A stretch of DNA of 16,819 nucleotides from CAXBMB01 sp963976695 (GCA_963976695.1 CAXBMB010000071.1:1-16819); one strand, 5' to 3'. Positions 6,771 to 14,583 are shown, counted from the first letter of the stretch. The notes: generated from the sequence alone by a model not told the origin. Numbers and translations are program-made.

Positions 6771-6818
6771 TGTCAAGCTCAGCTTGCGCTTGACGATTTT
6801 TTGGAACAAGCTTAGTAA
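6771..6818. promoter_or_regulatory. Divergent promoter candidate with central palindrome
   Basis: On the minus strand an exact TTGACA reads from 6776 to 6771. On the plus strand TTGACG is at 6790-6795, with TAGTAA (6813-6818) 17 bases downstream. Between and overlapping the boxes lie GTCAAGC...GCTTGAC (6772-6778 with 6788-6794) and the perfect palindrome CAAGCT-C-AGCTTG (6774-6786). A dimeric regulator bound here would cover both -35 boxes. For the minus strand no good -10 appears at ideal spacing; CATAGA is 20 bases away. The plus-strand pair fits the acyl-CoA synthetase operon. Confidence 0.45.
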
Positions 6819-6841
6819 CGTTTAAACCCTAATCGGGGCAA

Positions 6842-6858
6842 CAATCGAAAAACGATTG
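6842..6858. promoter_or_regulatory. Inverted repeat, candidate operator
   Basis: CAATCG-AAAAA-CGATTG is a perfect inverted repeat with six-base arms. It lies 23 bases past the -10 candidate at 6813-6818, a position where a bound repressor would block the transport operon. The regulator is not encoded in the window next to the operon. Confidence 0.4.
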
Positions 6859-6882
6859 AACAAACAACTATTTGGGAGGTTC

Positions 6883-6926
6883 GCGAAGTAAAATTAGGAC
6901 ACCAATTCTGTCCCAATTTGCTTCGC
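6883..6926. repeat. Long imperfect inverted repeat, REP-like
   Basis: GCGAAG (6883-6888) and the following TAAAATTAGGACA pair with TGTCCCAATTTG-CTTCGC (6909-6926) around a 7-base loop. Sixteen Watson-Crick pairs form, plus one T-G wobble, one bulged A and one A-C mismatch. The core GGACACCAATTCTGTCC with flanking AATT resembles repeats associated with REP-associated tyrosine transposases (RAYTs), from memory rather than a search. It lies in the 5' leader of the acyl-CoA synthetase operon, 61 bases before the start. Confidence 0.5.
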
Positions 6927-6987
6927 TACTTAGCCGCAGACGGATTTTCCATGTCACGGCCAAGCCTCTTTTGCTGGGAGCAAATGT

Positions 6988-8973
6988 ATGAGTGAGGCTT
7001 CGAAGGCCGGCGCGACCGACCTCGACACCTTCCCGAAGCTGTTGCTGCACCATGCGCGACAGCGCCCTGACCAGGCGGCTTCGCGGGAGAAGGAATACGG
7101 CATTTGGCAGACCTGGACGTGGAAGGAAGTGGCTGAAGAAACCCGCGCCCTGGCCTGCGGCTTGGCGGCGAAGGGACTGCGGCGCGGCGATAAGATCGCC
7201 ATCGTTGGCGACAACCGTCCACGGCTTTACTGGACCATGGCGGCGGCGCAGGCGATTGGCGCCATTCCCGTGCCGCTTTACCAGGACTCGGTGGCCAAGG
7301 AGATGGCCTTCGTCCTGGAGCACGCCGAAATCCACGTCGCCCTGGCCGAAAACCAGGAGCAGGTCGACAAGCTGCTGGAAATTATGGAAGAAGGCGGCGC
7401 CATCGAGCTGCTGATCTATGACGACGACAGGGGCCTGCGCAACTACAACCAGCCCTTCCTGTTCGGTTTCGAGGCCATTCAGGAGACCGGCCGCGCCTAC
7501 GATCAGGCCCACCCCGGTTTCTTTGAAAAGGAAGTGGCGGCCAGCCAGGGCAGCGACGTATCCATTCTCTGCTACACCTCCGGCACCACGGGCAATCCCA
7601 AGGGTGTGGTGCTGAGCTTCGACAACATCTTGCTGAGCGCCAAGAACGGCGTGGCGCTGGAGGGTTTGACCGACAAGGAGGAAGTGCTGGCCTATCTGCC
7701 CATGGCCTGGGTCGGCGACCACATCTTCTCGTACGGCCAGGCGATGATCGCCGGGTTCTGTGTGTCCTGCCCGGAATCGGCGGACACGGTGATGCATGAC
7801 CTGCGCGAGCTTGGACCGACCTACTTCTTCGCCCCGCCGCGTATCTTCGAGAACATCCTCACCAATGTGATGATCCGCATGGAAGACGCCAGCGCATTCA
7901 AGCGCAAGCTCTTTCATTATTTCATGGCCGTCGCCAAGCGCGCCGGCACCAAGATCATCAACGGCGAGGCCGTTGGCCTGACGGACCGCCTGCTCTACGG
8001 CTTGGGCGATCTGCTGTTTTACGGCCCCTTGAAAAACACCCTGGGCTTCTCCCGGATCCGCTTGGCCTACACCGCCGGTGAAGCCATCGGGCCGGAGATC
8101 TTCGACTTTTACCGTTCGCTCGGGGTCAACCTGAAGCAGCTCTACGGCTCGACCGAGGCCAGCGTTTTCATCTCCATCCAGCCCAACGGCGAGATCTATG
8201 CCGACACGGTGGGCAAGCCCGCCAAGGATGTGGACATCCGCATCACCGAGCAGGGCGAGGTGGAGTTCCGCGGCCCGGGTGTTTTTGTCGAGTACTACAA
8301 AAATGCCGAAGCCACGGCGGAAACAAAAAACGCCGACGGCTGGGTCGCCACCGGCGACGCCGGTTACTTCGACGACCGGGGTCATTTGAAAATCATTGAT
8401 CGGGCCAAGGATGTCGGCAAGCTCAACAACGGATCGATGTTTGCGCCGAAGTATTTGGAAAACAAATTGAAGTTTTTCCCAAATATAAAGGAAGTCGTGG
8501 CCTTCGGCGATGCGCGCGATCATGTCTGCGCCTTTATCAACATCGACATGTCGGCGCTGAGCAACTGGGCGGAGCGCACCAACGTGCCCTATGGCTCCTA
8601 CCAGGAGTTGGCGGCCAATCCCCAAGTCTATCAGATCATCAAGGGCCACATCGAGCAGGTAAACCGCGACCTCGCCGACGACCCGATGCAAGTCGACAGC
8701 CAAATTCGCCGCTTCCTGATCCTGAACAAGGAGCTGGATCCGGATGACGGCGAACTGACGCGGACGCGCAAGGTCCGTCGGCGCATCGTCGCCGAGCGCT
8801 ACAAGACGCTGATCGAGGCGTTATATGGCGAGCAGGACAGCGGCTTCATCGAGATTGAGGTTACCTTCGAAGACGGCCGCAAAGGCCGGATCTCCGGCGA
8901 TCTCACGATTATGAACTGCCAGACTTTCGCGCCGCCCAGCGCCGGTCAAGGAAGCCGGCAGGCGGCGGAGTAG
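6988..8973 (+). CDS. AMP-binding long-chain-type acyl-CoA synthetase
   Basis: This 660-residue adenylate-forming enzyme should activate a carboxylic acid with ATP and CoA to the acyl-CoA. The phosphate-binding motif YTSGTTGNPKGV starts at residue 196, the adenine motif YGSTEAS at 386 and the TGDAGYFDDRGHLKIIDRAKD block at 455. Near the C-terminus LTRTRKVRRRIVAERY has the layout seen in long-chain synthetases rather than the PxxxxGK of short-chain ones, so a fatty or other hydrophobic acid is the default guess. The ATG at 6988 follows GGGAG with 7 bases spacing; an overlapping ATG at 6984 stops after three codons. It heads a co-directional block with a Liv-type importer 62 bases downstream, and may activate what that importer brings in. 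The substrate is not shown by sequence. Confidence 0.92.
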   Translation: MSEASKAGATDLDTFPKLLLHHARQRPDQAASREKEYGIWQTWTWKEVAEETRALACGLAAKGLRRGDKIAIVGDNRPRLYWTMAAAQAIGAIPVPLYQDSVAKEMAFVLEHAEIHVALAENQEQVDKLLEIMEEGGAIELLIYDDDRGLRNYNQPFLFGFEAIQETGRAYDQAHPGFFEKEVAASQGSDVSILCYTSGTTGNPKGVVLSFDNILLSAKNGVALEGLTDKEEVLAYLPMAWVGDHIFSYGQAMIAGFCVSCPESADTVMHDLRELGPTYFFAPPRIFENILTNVMIRMEDASAFKRKLFHYFMAVAKRAGTKIINGEAVGLTDRLLYGLGDLLFYGPLKNTLGFSRIRLAYTAGEAIGPEIFDFYRSLGVNLKQLYGSTEASVFISIQPNGEIYADTVGKPAKDVDIRITEQGEVEFRGPGVFVEYYKNAEATAETKNADGWVATGDAGYFDDRGHLKIIDRAKDVGKLNNGSMFAPKYLENKLKFFPNIKEVVAFGDARDHVCAFINIDMSALSNWAERTNVPYGSYQELAANPQVYQIIKGHIEQVNRDLADDPMQVDSQIRRFLILNKELDPDDGELTRTRKVRRRIVAERYKTLIEALYGEQDSGFIEIEVTFEDGRKGRISGDLTIMNCQTFAPPSAGQGSRQAAE

Positions 8974-9035
8974 CGCCGGCCGTCCCACGATCCCACCCTT
9001 GTTTTTTTAGAAGCATAGAGAAAGCGAGCGCCTAA

Positions 9036-9827
9036 ATGACAGACGGCCCGCGCATCCTTAACGAGACTTTACTCGAGCTAAAAAATATCTCGCTGTCGTT
9101 CGGCGGCGTGAAGGCGCTGACCAACATCTCCTTCGACGTCAAGAAGGGAGAAATCCGCGCGATCATCGGGCCCAACGGGGCCGGCAAAACCTCGATGCTG
9201 AATGTGATCAACGGATTCTACCACCCGCAGGAAGGCACGGTGACCTATCGCAACGAGGTGCGCAAAGCCATGCGCCCGCATAAGGCCGCCGCCCAGGGCA
9301 TCGCCCGCACCTTTCAAAACGTCGCCCTGTTCAAGGGCATGTCGACCCTGGACAACATCATGACCGGGCGGCTGTTGAAGATGAAAAGCAATGTCTTCTT
9401 GCAGGCGCTCTATTGGGGGCCGAACCAGAAGGAGGAAATCGAGCATCGCGAATTTTGCGAACAGATCATCGATTTCCTAGAAATCCAGGCAATCCGCAAA
9501 ACCCCGGTCGGGCGGCTGCCCTATGGTCTGCAAAAACGCGTCGAGCTGGCGCGGGCGCTGGCCATGGAGCCGGAGCTGCTGCTGCTGGACGAGCCGATGG
9601 CGGGGATGAACGTCGAGGAAAAGGAGGACATGTCGCGCTTCATCCTTGATGTAAACGAACAGTTTGGCACCACCGTCGCGTTGATCGAACACGACATGGG
9701 GGTGGTGATGGATATTTCCGACCGCATTGTGGTGTTGGACTACGGTCGCAAGTTGGGTGACGGCTCCCCCGAGGAAGTGAGCAGCAATCAAGACGTGATC
9801 GCCGCCTATCTCGGCGGCGGCCACTAA
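9036..9827 (+). CDS. livG: Liv-type ABC transporter ATP-binding protein (LivG-like)
   Basis: This is one of two ATPase subunits powering the importer encoded by the following genes. The 263-residue protein has Walker A GPNGAGKTS at 45, the Q-loop in ARTFQNVALF, an ABC signature LPYGLQKR at 161-168 in place of LSGGQ, Walker B LLLLDEP with Asp185-Glu186, and the switch His219 in IEHDMG. LivG proteins commonly have such a YG.Q(K/R)R signature, so this is a subfamily trait rather than decay. The ATG at 9036 has only a poor ribosome binding site. It begins 62 bases after the synthetase gene and ends 20 bases before the LivH-like gene. The symbol marks the subunit type; amino-acid transport is not proven. 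Confidence 0.9.
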   Translation: MTDGPRILNETLLELKNISLSFGGVKALTNISFDVKKGEIRAIIGPNGAGKTSMLNVINGFYHPQEGTVTYRNEVRKAMRPHKAAAQGIARTFQNVALFKGMSTLDNIMTGRLLKMKSNVFLQALYWGPNQKEEIEHREFCEQIIDFLEIQAIRKTPVGRLPYGLQKRVELARALAMEPELLLLDEPMAGMNVEEKEDMSRFILDVNEQFGTTVALIEHDMGVVMDISDRIVVLDYGRKLGDGSPEEVSSNQDVIAAYLGGGH

Positions 9828-9847
9828 GCTCGGGAGCGATAGAAACA

Positions 9848-10873
9848 ATGAATACGCAAAGTCTGCTGAAATGGCTGATCGGCACGCCGCTAATTATCGC
9901 CCTGATCGGTTTGCTGCTGCAATTGCCGGGCGAGCAAACGATTTATTTCACCTGGCCCTATTTCCTCGAGGTGGTGATCGCCGGTCTGCTGCAGGGCGTG
10001 ATGTACTCGCTGGTGGCGCTCGGCTTCGTGCTGATCTTCAAGGCCTCCGGCGTGTTCAACTTCGCGCAGGGCTCGCTGGTGCTGTTCGGCGCCCTGACCA
10101 TGGTCGGGTTCATGGAGTGGGGCGTTCCCTGGCCCTTGGCTTTCATCATCACCGTCGGCGTCATGGTGCTGGTGGCGATGGGCATTGAGCGGGTGGTGTT
10201 GCGTCCGCTGGTCAACCAGGAACACATCATCTTGTTCATGGCCACCATCGGCATCTTCTATTTCCTCGACGGCTTTGGCCAAACCCTTTGGGGGTCGAAT
10301 ATCAAGATCCTCGATATCGGGCTGCCCAACAGCCCCATGGTGCTGTTCGCCGAGCCCGACGCGGCCAGCGACAACCCATGGAAATGGGGTATCCAAATCA
10401 ACCAATATGATCTGATCGCCGCCCTCATCGGCGCCGTGCTGGTGGCCGGCCTGGCGATTTTCTTCCAGTACACCCGCATCGGTCGGGCGCTGCGCGCCGT
10501 CGCCGACGACCACCAGGCGGCGCTGTCGGTGGGCATTCCGCTGAAAACCATCTGGGTGATCGTCTGGTCGGTGGCGGGGATCGTCGCCCTGGTCGCCGGG
10601 GTAATCTGGGGGGGCAAGGCCGGCGTGCAGTTCTCCTTGGCGCTGATCGCCTTCAAGGCGCTGCCCGTGCTCATCCTCGGCGGCTTCACCTCCATTCCCG
10701 GGGCGATTATCGGCGGCCTCATCATCGGATCGAGCGAGCAGGTGGCGGAAGTTTTCATCGGCCCCATGGTCGGCGGCGCGATTCAGGAATGGTTCGCCTA
10801 CATGCTGGCGCTTGTTTTCCTCCTCTTTCGTCCACAAGGCCTGTTTGGCGAAAAGATCATTGAGCGAGTGTAA
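9848..10873 (+). CDS. livH: Liv-type ABC transporter permease (LivH-like)
   Basis: This is one of two membrane subunits of the importer. The 341-residue protein is hydrophobic, with about eight spans. The family motif LLQGVMYSLVALGFVLIFK followed by GVFNFAQGSLVLFGAL lies near residues 47-80. The cytoplasmic coupling region TRIGRALRAVADDHQAALSVGI is near residues 207-230, and the closing GLFGEKIIERV is typical. GGGAG precedes the ATG by 11 bases. It is 20 bases after livG and only 3 bases before livM, so translation of the two permeases is probably coupled. It is slightly longer than the usual LivH of about 300 residues, owing to an extra N-terminal part and a loop near residues 160-185. Confidence 0.92.
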   Translation: MNTQSLLKWLIGTPLIIALIGLLLQLPGEQTIYFTWPYFLEVVIAGLLQGVMYSLVALGFVLIFKASGVFNFAQGSLVLFGALTMVGFMEWGVPWPLAFIITVGVMVLVAMGIERVVLRPLVNQEHIILFMATIGIFYFLDGFGQTLWGSNIKILDIGLPNSPMVLFAEPDAASDNPWKWGIQINQYDLIAALIGAVLVAGLAIFFQYTRIGRALRAVADDHQAALSVGIPLKTIWVIVWSVAGIVALVAGVIWGGKAGVQFSLALIAFKALPVLILGGFTSIPGAIIGGLIIGSSEQVAEVFIGPMVGGAIQEWFAYMLALVFLLFRPQGLFGEKIIERV

Positions 10874-10876
10874 CCC

Positions 10877-11956
10877 ATGATTTACCGCGAATCCGGCCAG
10901 TTCAAAACCTCCTATAAGGCGGATCAAGCGATCTTCCCTATTCTGCAGGACAAGTTTGGCCTCCTGCTCCTGTTGGCCCTGGCGCTGTTTGTGGTGCCCT
11001 TTATCGCCAACGCCTATTGGCTCAGTTCCATTCTGGTGCCCTTCCTGATTTTCTCCCTGGCGGCCCTCGGCTTGAACATTCTGACCGGCTACTGCGGCCA
11101 GTTGAGCCTGGGAACCGGCGGCTTCATGGCCTGCGGCGCCTACTTCGCCTACAAGCTTTCCGTCGGCTTCCCCGACTTGAACATCATCCTCGTCTTTCTG
11201 CTGGCCGGATTGGGAACGGCGGTGGTGGGCATCCTCTTCGGAATCCCCTCGCTGCGCATCAAGGGCTTTTATCTGGCCGTCGCCACCCTGGCGGCGCAGT
11301 TCTTCCTGCTTTGGATCTTCAACAAATTTCCCTGGTGGACCAACTACAGCCCCTCGGGGGTGATCTCGGCCCCGCCGCGCGCCGTGTTCGGCGACTTCTT
11401 CATCACCGGAACCGAGGCCTTGCCGATCACCAAATATGTGTTCCTGCTGGTCTTTGTGGTGTTCCTGGCGCTGCTGGCGAAGAACATGACCCGCAGCCGC
11501 ATCGGACGCTCCTGGATGGCCATTCGCGACATGGACATCGCGGCGGAAATCATTGGTATCCGGCCGCTGTTCGCCAAGCTGTCGGCCTTCGCCATTAGCT
11601 CCTTTTTCATCGGCATCGCCGGGGCGCTCTGGGCCTTTATTTACACCGGATCGGTGGAAGCCCTGGCCTTTGAGCTCACCGTCTCCTTCAAGGTGCTGTT
11701 CATGGTCATCATCGGCGGTCTGGGCACCATCATGGGATCGTTCCTCGGGGCCGGCTTTATTGTTCTGCTGCCCATTCTGTTGAACAATCTGCCCGGGATC
11801 TTCGGCTTCGCCATTGCAACGGACGTGCTGGCGCATGTGGAGTTCATGGTCTTCGGCGTCTTGATTGTTTTCTTCCTGGTGATAGAGCCCCATGGCCTGG
11901 CGCGGCTCTGGCAAATCGGCAAGGAGAAATTACGGCTCTGGCCTTTCCCCTATTAG
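10877..11956 (+). CDS. livM: Liv-type ABC transporter permease (LivM-like)
   Basis: This second membrane subunit of the importer has 359 residues. After a hydrophilic N-terminus of about 25 residues come roughly eight to ten spans. The LivM motif LNILTGYCGQLSLGTGGFMA lies near residues 64-83, and the coupling loop SRIGRSWMAIRDMDIAAEII near residues 206-226. The ATG is 3 bases after the livH-like stop codon and no strong ribosome binding site is seen, which fits translational coupling. The next gene, the binding protein, begins after a 258-base gap with its own strong ribosome binding site. Confidence 0.92.
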   Translation: MIYRESGQFKTSYKADQAIFPILQDKFGLLLLLALALFVVPFIANAYWLSSILVPFLIFSLAALGLNILTGYCGQLSLGTGGFMACGAYFAYKLSVGFPDLNIILVFLLAGLGTAVVGILFGIPSLRIKGFYLAVATLAAQFFLLWIFNKFPWWTNYSPSGVISAPPRAVFGDFFITGTEALPITKYVFLLVFVVFLALLAKNMTRSRIGRSWMAIRDMDIAAEIIGIRPLFAKLSAFAISSFFIGIAGALWAFIYTGSVEALAFELTVSFKVLFMVIIGGLGTIMGSFLGAGFIVLLPILLNNLPGIFGFAIATDVLAHVEFMVFGVLIVFFLVIEPHGLARLWQIGKEKLRLWPFPY

Positions 11957-12214
11957 CCGGGCGACAGGCAGACAACTCCAAGGGCCGGCCGCGCCCCTCG
12001 GACGTCACGAAAAGCGGCTGACGATCAAGGGCTTGGAGACCAAAACAGCGCTCCAGGCAATCGGTGAAAACCCGATAACGTGTTGGTGCGAGGGCGTTTT
12101 GTCAGCAAGATAAGGAATCGCAAAGCGTTTCCAATTGATAAAAAATTGCTCTAGCGTTCCGGACATGTCTGAAACCAGGGTGCTTTAAGACACCCACCAA
12201 GGGAGGTAGACAGC
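11957..12214. other. 258-base gap before the binding-protein gene, with hairpins
   Basis: This is an unusually long gap inside an operon. It becomes AT-richer toward its end. Inverted repeats include ATCGG-N7-CCGAT (12060-12076), CAATT-GATAAAA-AATTG (about 12132-12148) and GGGTG-N8-CACCC (12178-12195), the last ending five bases before the GGGAGG ribosome binding site (12201-12206). A separate promoter for the binding protein is plausible, since that subunit is needed in excess, but no convincing -35/-10 pair was found. Confidence 0.4.
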
Positions 12215-13525
12215 ATGAAGTTGAAAACCATTATCGCGGCGGCGCTGGGCGCCGCTGTTCTGACGGCGCCGCTGGCCGGTCAAGCTCTGGCGCAGGAAGA
12301 GCAGTATTTTCCCGGCCTGATGTATCGTTCCGGCCCCTATGCGCCGAACGGCATTCCTTTCGCCAACGGCTACGCCGACTATCTGTCCATGCTCAACGAG
12401 CGTGACGGCGGCATCAATGGCGTGAAGATCGTCTATGAGGAGTGCGACACAGGCTACAACAACGACCGTGGCGTGGAGTGCTATGAGCGCTTGAAAAACG
12501 CCGGGCCGTCCGAACCGGCGGTCTGGAACCCACTTTCCACCGGCATCACCTACGCGCTGATTGATCGGGTGACGGCGGACAAATCACCCTTGATCTCCAT
12601 GGGTTATGGTCGCGCCGACGCCTCGGTTGGCAGTGTCTTTCCCTACATCTTCACCGTGCCCGCCACCTATTGGGCCGGGGCGGATGCGGCGATCCAGTAC
12701 ATCGCCGGTGAAAATGGCGGCAGCCTGAAGGGCAAGAAGATCGCCCTGGTGTACCATGACTCGGCCTATGGCCGTGAACCGATCGCCACCCTGGAGCGCC
12801 TGGGCAAGGAAGAAGGCTACGAATTCTTCAAGTTCCCGGTTGCCCACCCCGGGCTGGAACAGAAGGCCACCTGGCTGCAGATCGGTCGCCAGGTTCGCCC
12901 GGACTATGTGATCATGTGGGGCTGGGGGGTGATGAACTCCACCGCCATCAAGGAAGCCGCCGCGGTGGGCTTTCCGATGGACAAGTTCATCGGCACCTGG
13001 TGGTCCGGTTCGGAAAACGACGTTCGTCCCGCCGGATCGGCGGCAAAGGGCTACAAAGCGCTGAACTTCAATGCCCCGGGCCCGGACTTCCCGGCGCTGC
13101 AGGACATCATCAGCTATGTGGTCAAGTCGGGAAAATCCCAGGTTGACGGCGAAGACAAGGTGGGCGAGGTGCTGTACAACCGCGGCGTGATGAACGCCGT
13201 TCTGTCCACCGAGGCGGTGCGCACGGCGCAGGCCAAGTTTGGCAACCGCGCCCTTACCGGTGAGGAAGTCCGCTGGGGCTTGGAGAACCTCGCCATCGAC
13301 GATGCCCGCTGGAGCGAACTTGGCCTGGCCGGCTTCGCCAAGCCCATCAAGCTGTCCTGCAACGACCATGAGGGTGGCGGCGCCGCCTTCATCCAGCAGT
13401 GGGACGGCACCAAGTGGGTTCAGGTTTCCGAATGGATTGCGCCGCGTCGCGGCGAGCTGCGGAAAGCCTATGAAGCCTCGGCCACGCAGTATGCCGAGGA
13501 AAAGGGCATCACGCCCGGCTGCTAA
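12215..13525 (+). CDS. livK: Liv-type periplasmic substrate-binding protein (LivK-like)
   Basis: This 436-residue protein captures the ligand in the periplasm and delivers it to the permeases. Residues 1-26 form a Sec signal peptide with a Lys pair, a hydrophobic core and the ALA cleavage site before QEEQ. There is no lipobox. The mature part is a type I periplasmic-binding fold: NGYADYLSMLNERDGGINGV near 46-65, KIALVYHDSAYGRE in the first third of lobe two, and a long C-terminal part ending ITPGC. Cysteines near 79, 91, the SCNDHEGG segment and the terminal residue could form disulfides. At about 436 residues it is longer than classical LivK (about 370). The start follows a strong GGGAGG with 8 bases spacing. 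Ligand identity is unknown; the flanking CoA ligases argue for a carboxylic acid. Confidence 0.9.
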   Translation: MKLKTIIAAALGAAVLTAPLAGQALAQEEQYFPGLMYRSGPYAPNGIPFANGYADYLSMLNERDGGINGVKIVYEECDTGYNNDRGVECYERLKNAGPSEPAVWNPLSTGITYALIDRVTADKSPLISMGYGRADASVGSVFPYIFTVPATYWAGADAAIQYIAGENGGSLKGKKIALVYHDSAYGREPIATLERLGKEEGYEFFKFPVAHPGLEQKATWLQIGRQVRPDYVIMWGWGVMNSTAIKEAAAVGFPMDKFIGTWWSGSENDVRPAGSAAKGYKALNFNAPGPDFPALQDIISYVVKSGKSQVDGEDKVGEVLYNRGVMNAVLSTEAVRTAQAKFGNRALTGEEVRWGLENLAIDDARWSELGLAGFAKPIKLSCNDHEGGGAAFIQQWDGTKWVQVSEWIAPRRGELRKAYEASATQYAEEKGITPGC

Positions 13526-13537
13526 GCCGCCTGCCGA

Positions 13538-13579
13538 GAAAGCTTTTCGCCGTCGCTGCGGTGATGGCGGAAAGCTTTC
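13538..13579 (+). other. 17-base-pair hairpin between the LivK-like and LivF-like genes
   Basis: GAAAGCTTTTCGCCGTC (13538-13554) and GATGGCGGAAAGCTTTC (13563-13579) pair along their whole length as RNA, with 15 Watson-Crick pairs and two G-U wobbles, around an 8-base loop. The stem begins 12 bases after the binding-protein stop codon and ends 43 bases before the next start. No T run follows. Such intercistronic stems after a binding-protein gene often protect the upstream message from 3' exonucleases or cause partial termination. Confidence 0.7.
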
Positions 13580-13622
13580 GACGCCGATCGCACTCTCGAA
13601 ACAGCAAGCGAAGGTTTTCGAC

Positions 13623-14468
13623 ATGAGCCAGCCCGTTCTTGCCGAAACACCCCCGGCAACCGCAACAGATCCTCTGCTGACGGTCAACAACATCGAGGTC
13701 ATCTATGACCACGTGATCCTGGTGCTGAAGGGGGTTTCCCTCGAGGTCCCCAAAGGCGGTATCGTGGCCCTGCTGGGCGCCAACGGCGCCGGCAAGACCA
13801 CCACGCTGAAAGCCATTTCCAACTTGTTGCGCGCCGAACGCGGCGAGGTGACGAAGGGCAACATCGTGCTTGCCGGAGAGGCCGTGGAGAAGTTGAACGC
13901 GAACGACCTGGTGCGGCGCGGCTGTATCCAGGTGATGGAGGGGCGCCACTGTTTCGAGCATCTGACCATCGAAGAAAACCTGATGACCGGCGCCTATACC
14001 CGCCGCGACGGCAGCGCCGAGATCAAGCGCGATCTGGATCTGGTTTACACCTATTTCCCCCGGCTCAAGGAACGCCGGGGCAGCTTGGCGGGCTATACCT
14101 CGGGCGGTGAGCAGCAGATGTGCGCGATCGGCCGAGCCTTGATGAGCGACCCCAATCTGGTGCTGCTGGACGAGCCCTCCATGGGACTTGCGCCGCAGTT
14201 GGTGGAGCAGATCTTCGAAATCGTGAAGAGCATCAATGAAAAGGAAGGCGTGTCCATCCTGCTGGCCGAGCAAAACACCAACATCGCGCTGAAATACGCC
14301 AACTATGGCTACATTCTGGAGAATGGTCGCGTGGTCATGGACGGCCAGGCCCAGTCGTTGCGCGAAAACGAGGACGTGAAAGAGTTTTACCTCGGCATTT
14401 CCTCCTCGGGCCGCCGCTCCTACCGCGACACCAAGAACTATCGGCGCCGCAAACGCTGGCTGACCTGA
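13623..14468 (+). CDS. livF: Liv-type ABC transporter ATP-binding protein (LivF-like)
   Basis: This is the second ATPase subunit of the importer, 281 residues. Walker A GANGAGKTT begins at residue 52, the ABC signature YTSGGEQQ has its Ser at 160, Walker B LVLLDEPSMGL has Asp183-Glu184, and the switch region is LLAEQNTN (Gln in place of His, as is usual in LivF). It is about 45 residues longer than classical LivF: a Pro/Thr-rich N-terminal extension of about 20 residues and a strongly basic tail, SSSGRRSYRDTKNYRRRK and the last few residues (about 259-281). I chose ATG 13623, which follows GAAGG; the frame runs upstream into the binding-protein gene but that part is out-of-frame sequence. The tail may contact RNA, membrane or a partner; this is not known. 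Confidence 0.9.
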   Translation: MSQPVLAETPPATATDPLLTVNNIEVIYDHVILVLKGVSLEVPKGGIVALLGANGAGKTTTLKAISNLLRAERGEVTKGNIVLAGEAVEKLNANDLVRRGCIQVMEGRHCFEHLTIEENLMTGAYTRRDGSAEIKRDLDLVYTYFPRLKERRGSLAGYTSGGEQQMCAIGRALMSDPNLVLLDEPSMGLAPQLVEQIFEIVKSINEKEGVSILLAEQNTNIALKYANYGYILENGRVVMDGQAQSLRENEDVKEFYLGISSSGRRSYRDTKNYRRRKRWLT

Positions 14469-14477
14469 CCCGACCCC

Positions 14478-14495
14478 GCCCGCCCAGGGGCGGGC
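14478..14495 (+). terminator. Strong GC hairpin after the livF-like gene
   Basis: GCCCGCCC (14478-14485) and GGGCGGGC (14488-14495) form a perfect inverted repeat separated by AG; a real hairpin would open to a four-base loop. It starts 9 bases after the stop codon. No T run follows, so it could stabilise or pause rather than terminate, and the next gene may still be read through. Confidence 0.4.
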
Positions 14496-14583
14496 CTGAC
14501 CATCGGCGGGCGCGGCGCGGCCCGTCAAACGAGGGCATTCATCGTCGCGGTGGGCTCTCTTTCCCGGACGTGAGACGAGCCCG

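Larger units (their letters stand above)
6665..6987. other. 323-base AT-rich divergent regulatory region
   Basis: No gene is seen. This is the intergenic space between the minus-strand hydrolase and the plus-strand acyl-CoA synthetase. It is notably AT-rich. It contains back-to-back -35-like boxes around a palindrome (6771-6795), a plus-strand -10 candidate at 6813-6818, an inverted repeat at 6842-6858, and a long imperfect hairpin at 6883-6926. Each is listed separately. Confidence 0.6.

Noticed and set aside
6868..8703. A 611-codon open frame on the minus strand opposite the acyl-CoA synthetase
   Set aside because: It is a shadow of the synthetase gene: no family features, no ribosome binding site, and the plus-strand frame has all adenylation motifs.
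8990..9010. A run of seven T before the livG-like gene as a terminator
   Set aside because: No stable stem sits directly upstream of the T run, and termination here would separate the synthetase from the importer without other evidence.
9890..11914. A 674-codon open frame on the minus strand across the permease genes
   Set aside because: It lies opposite two clear permeases, is rich in His, Gln, Glu and Gly with no domain, and is explained by the codon bias of the plus strand in GC-rich DNA.
12584..13702. A 372-codon minus-strand frame over the binding-protein gene
   Set aside because: It overlaps a convincing secreted binding protein and shows low-complexity composition typical of antisense frames.
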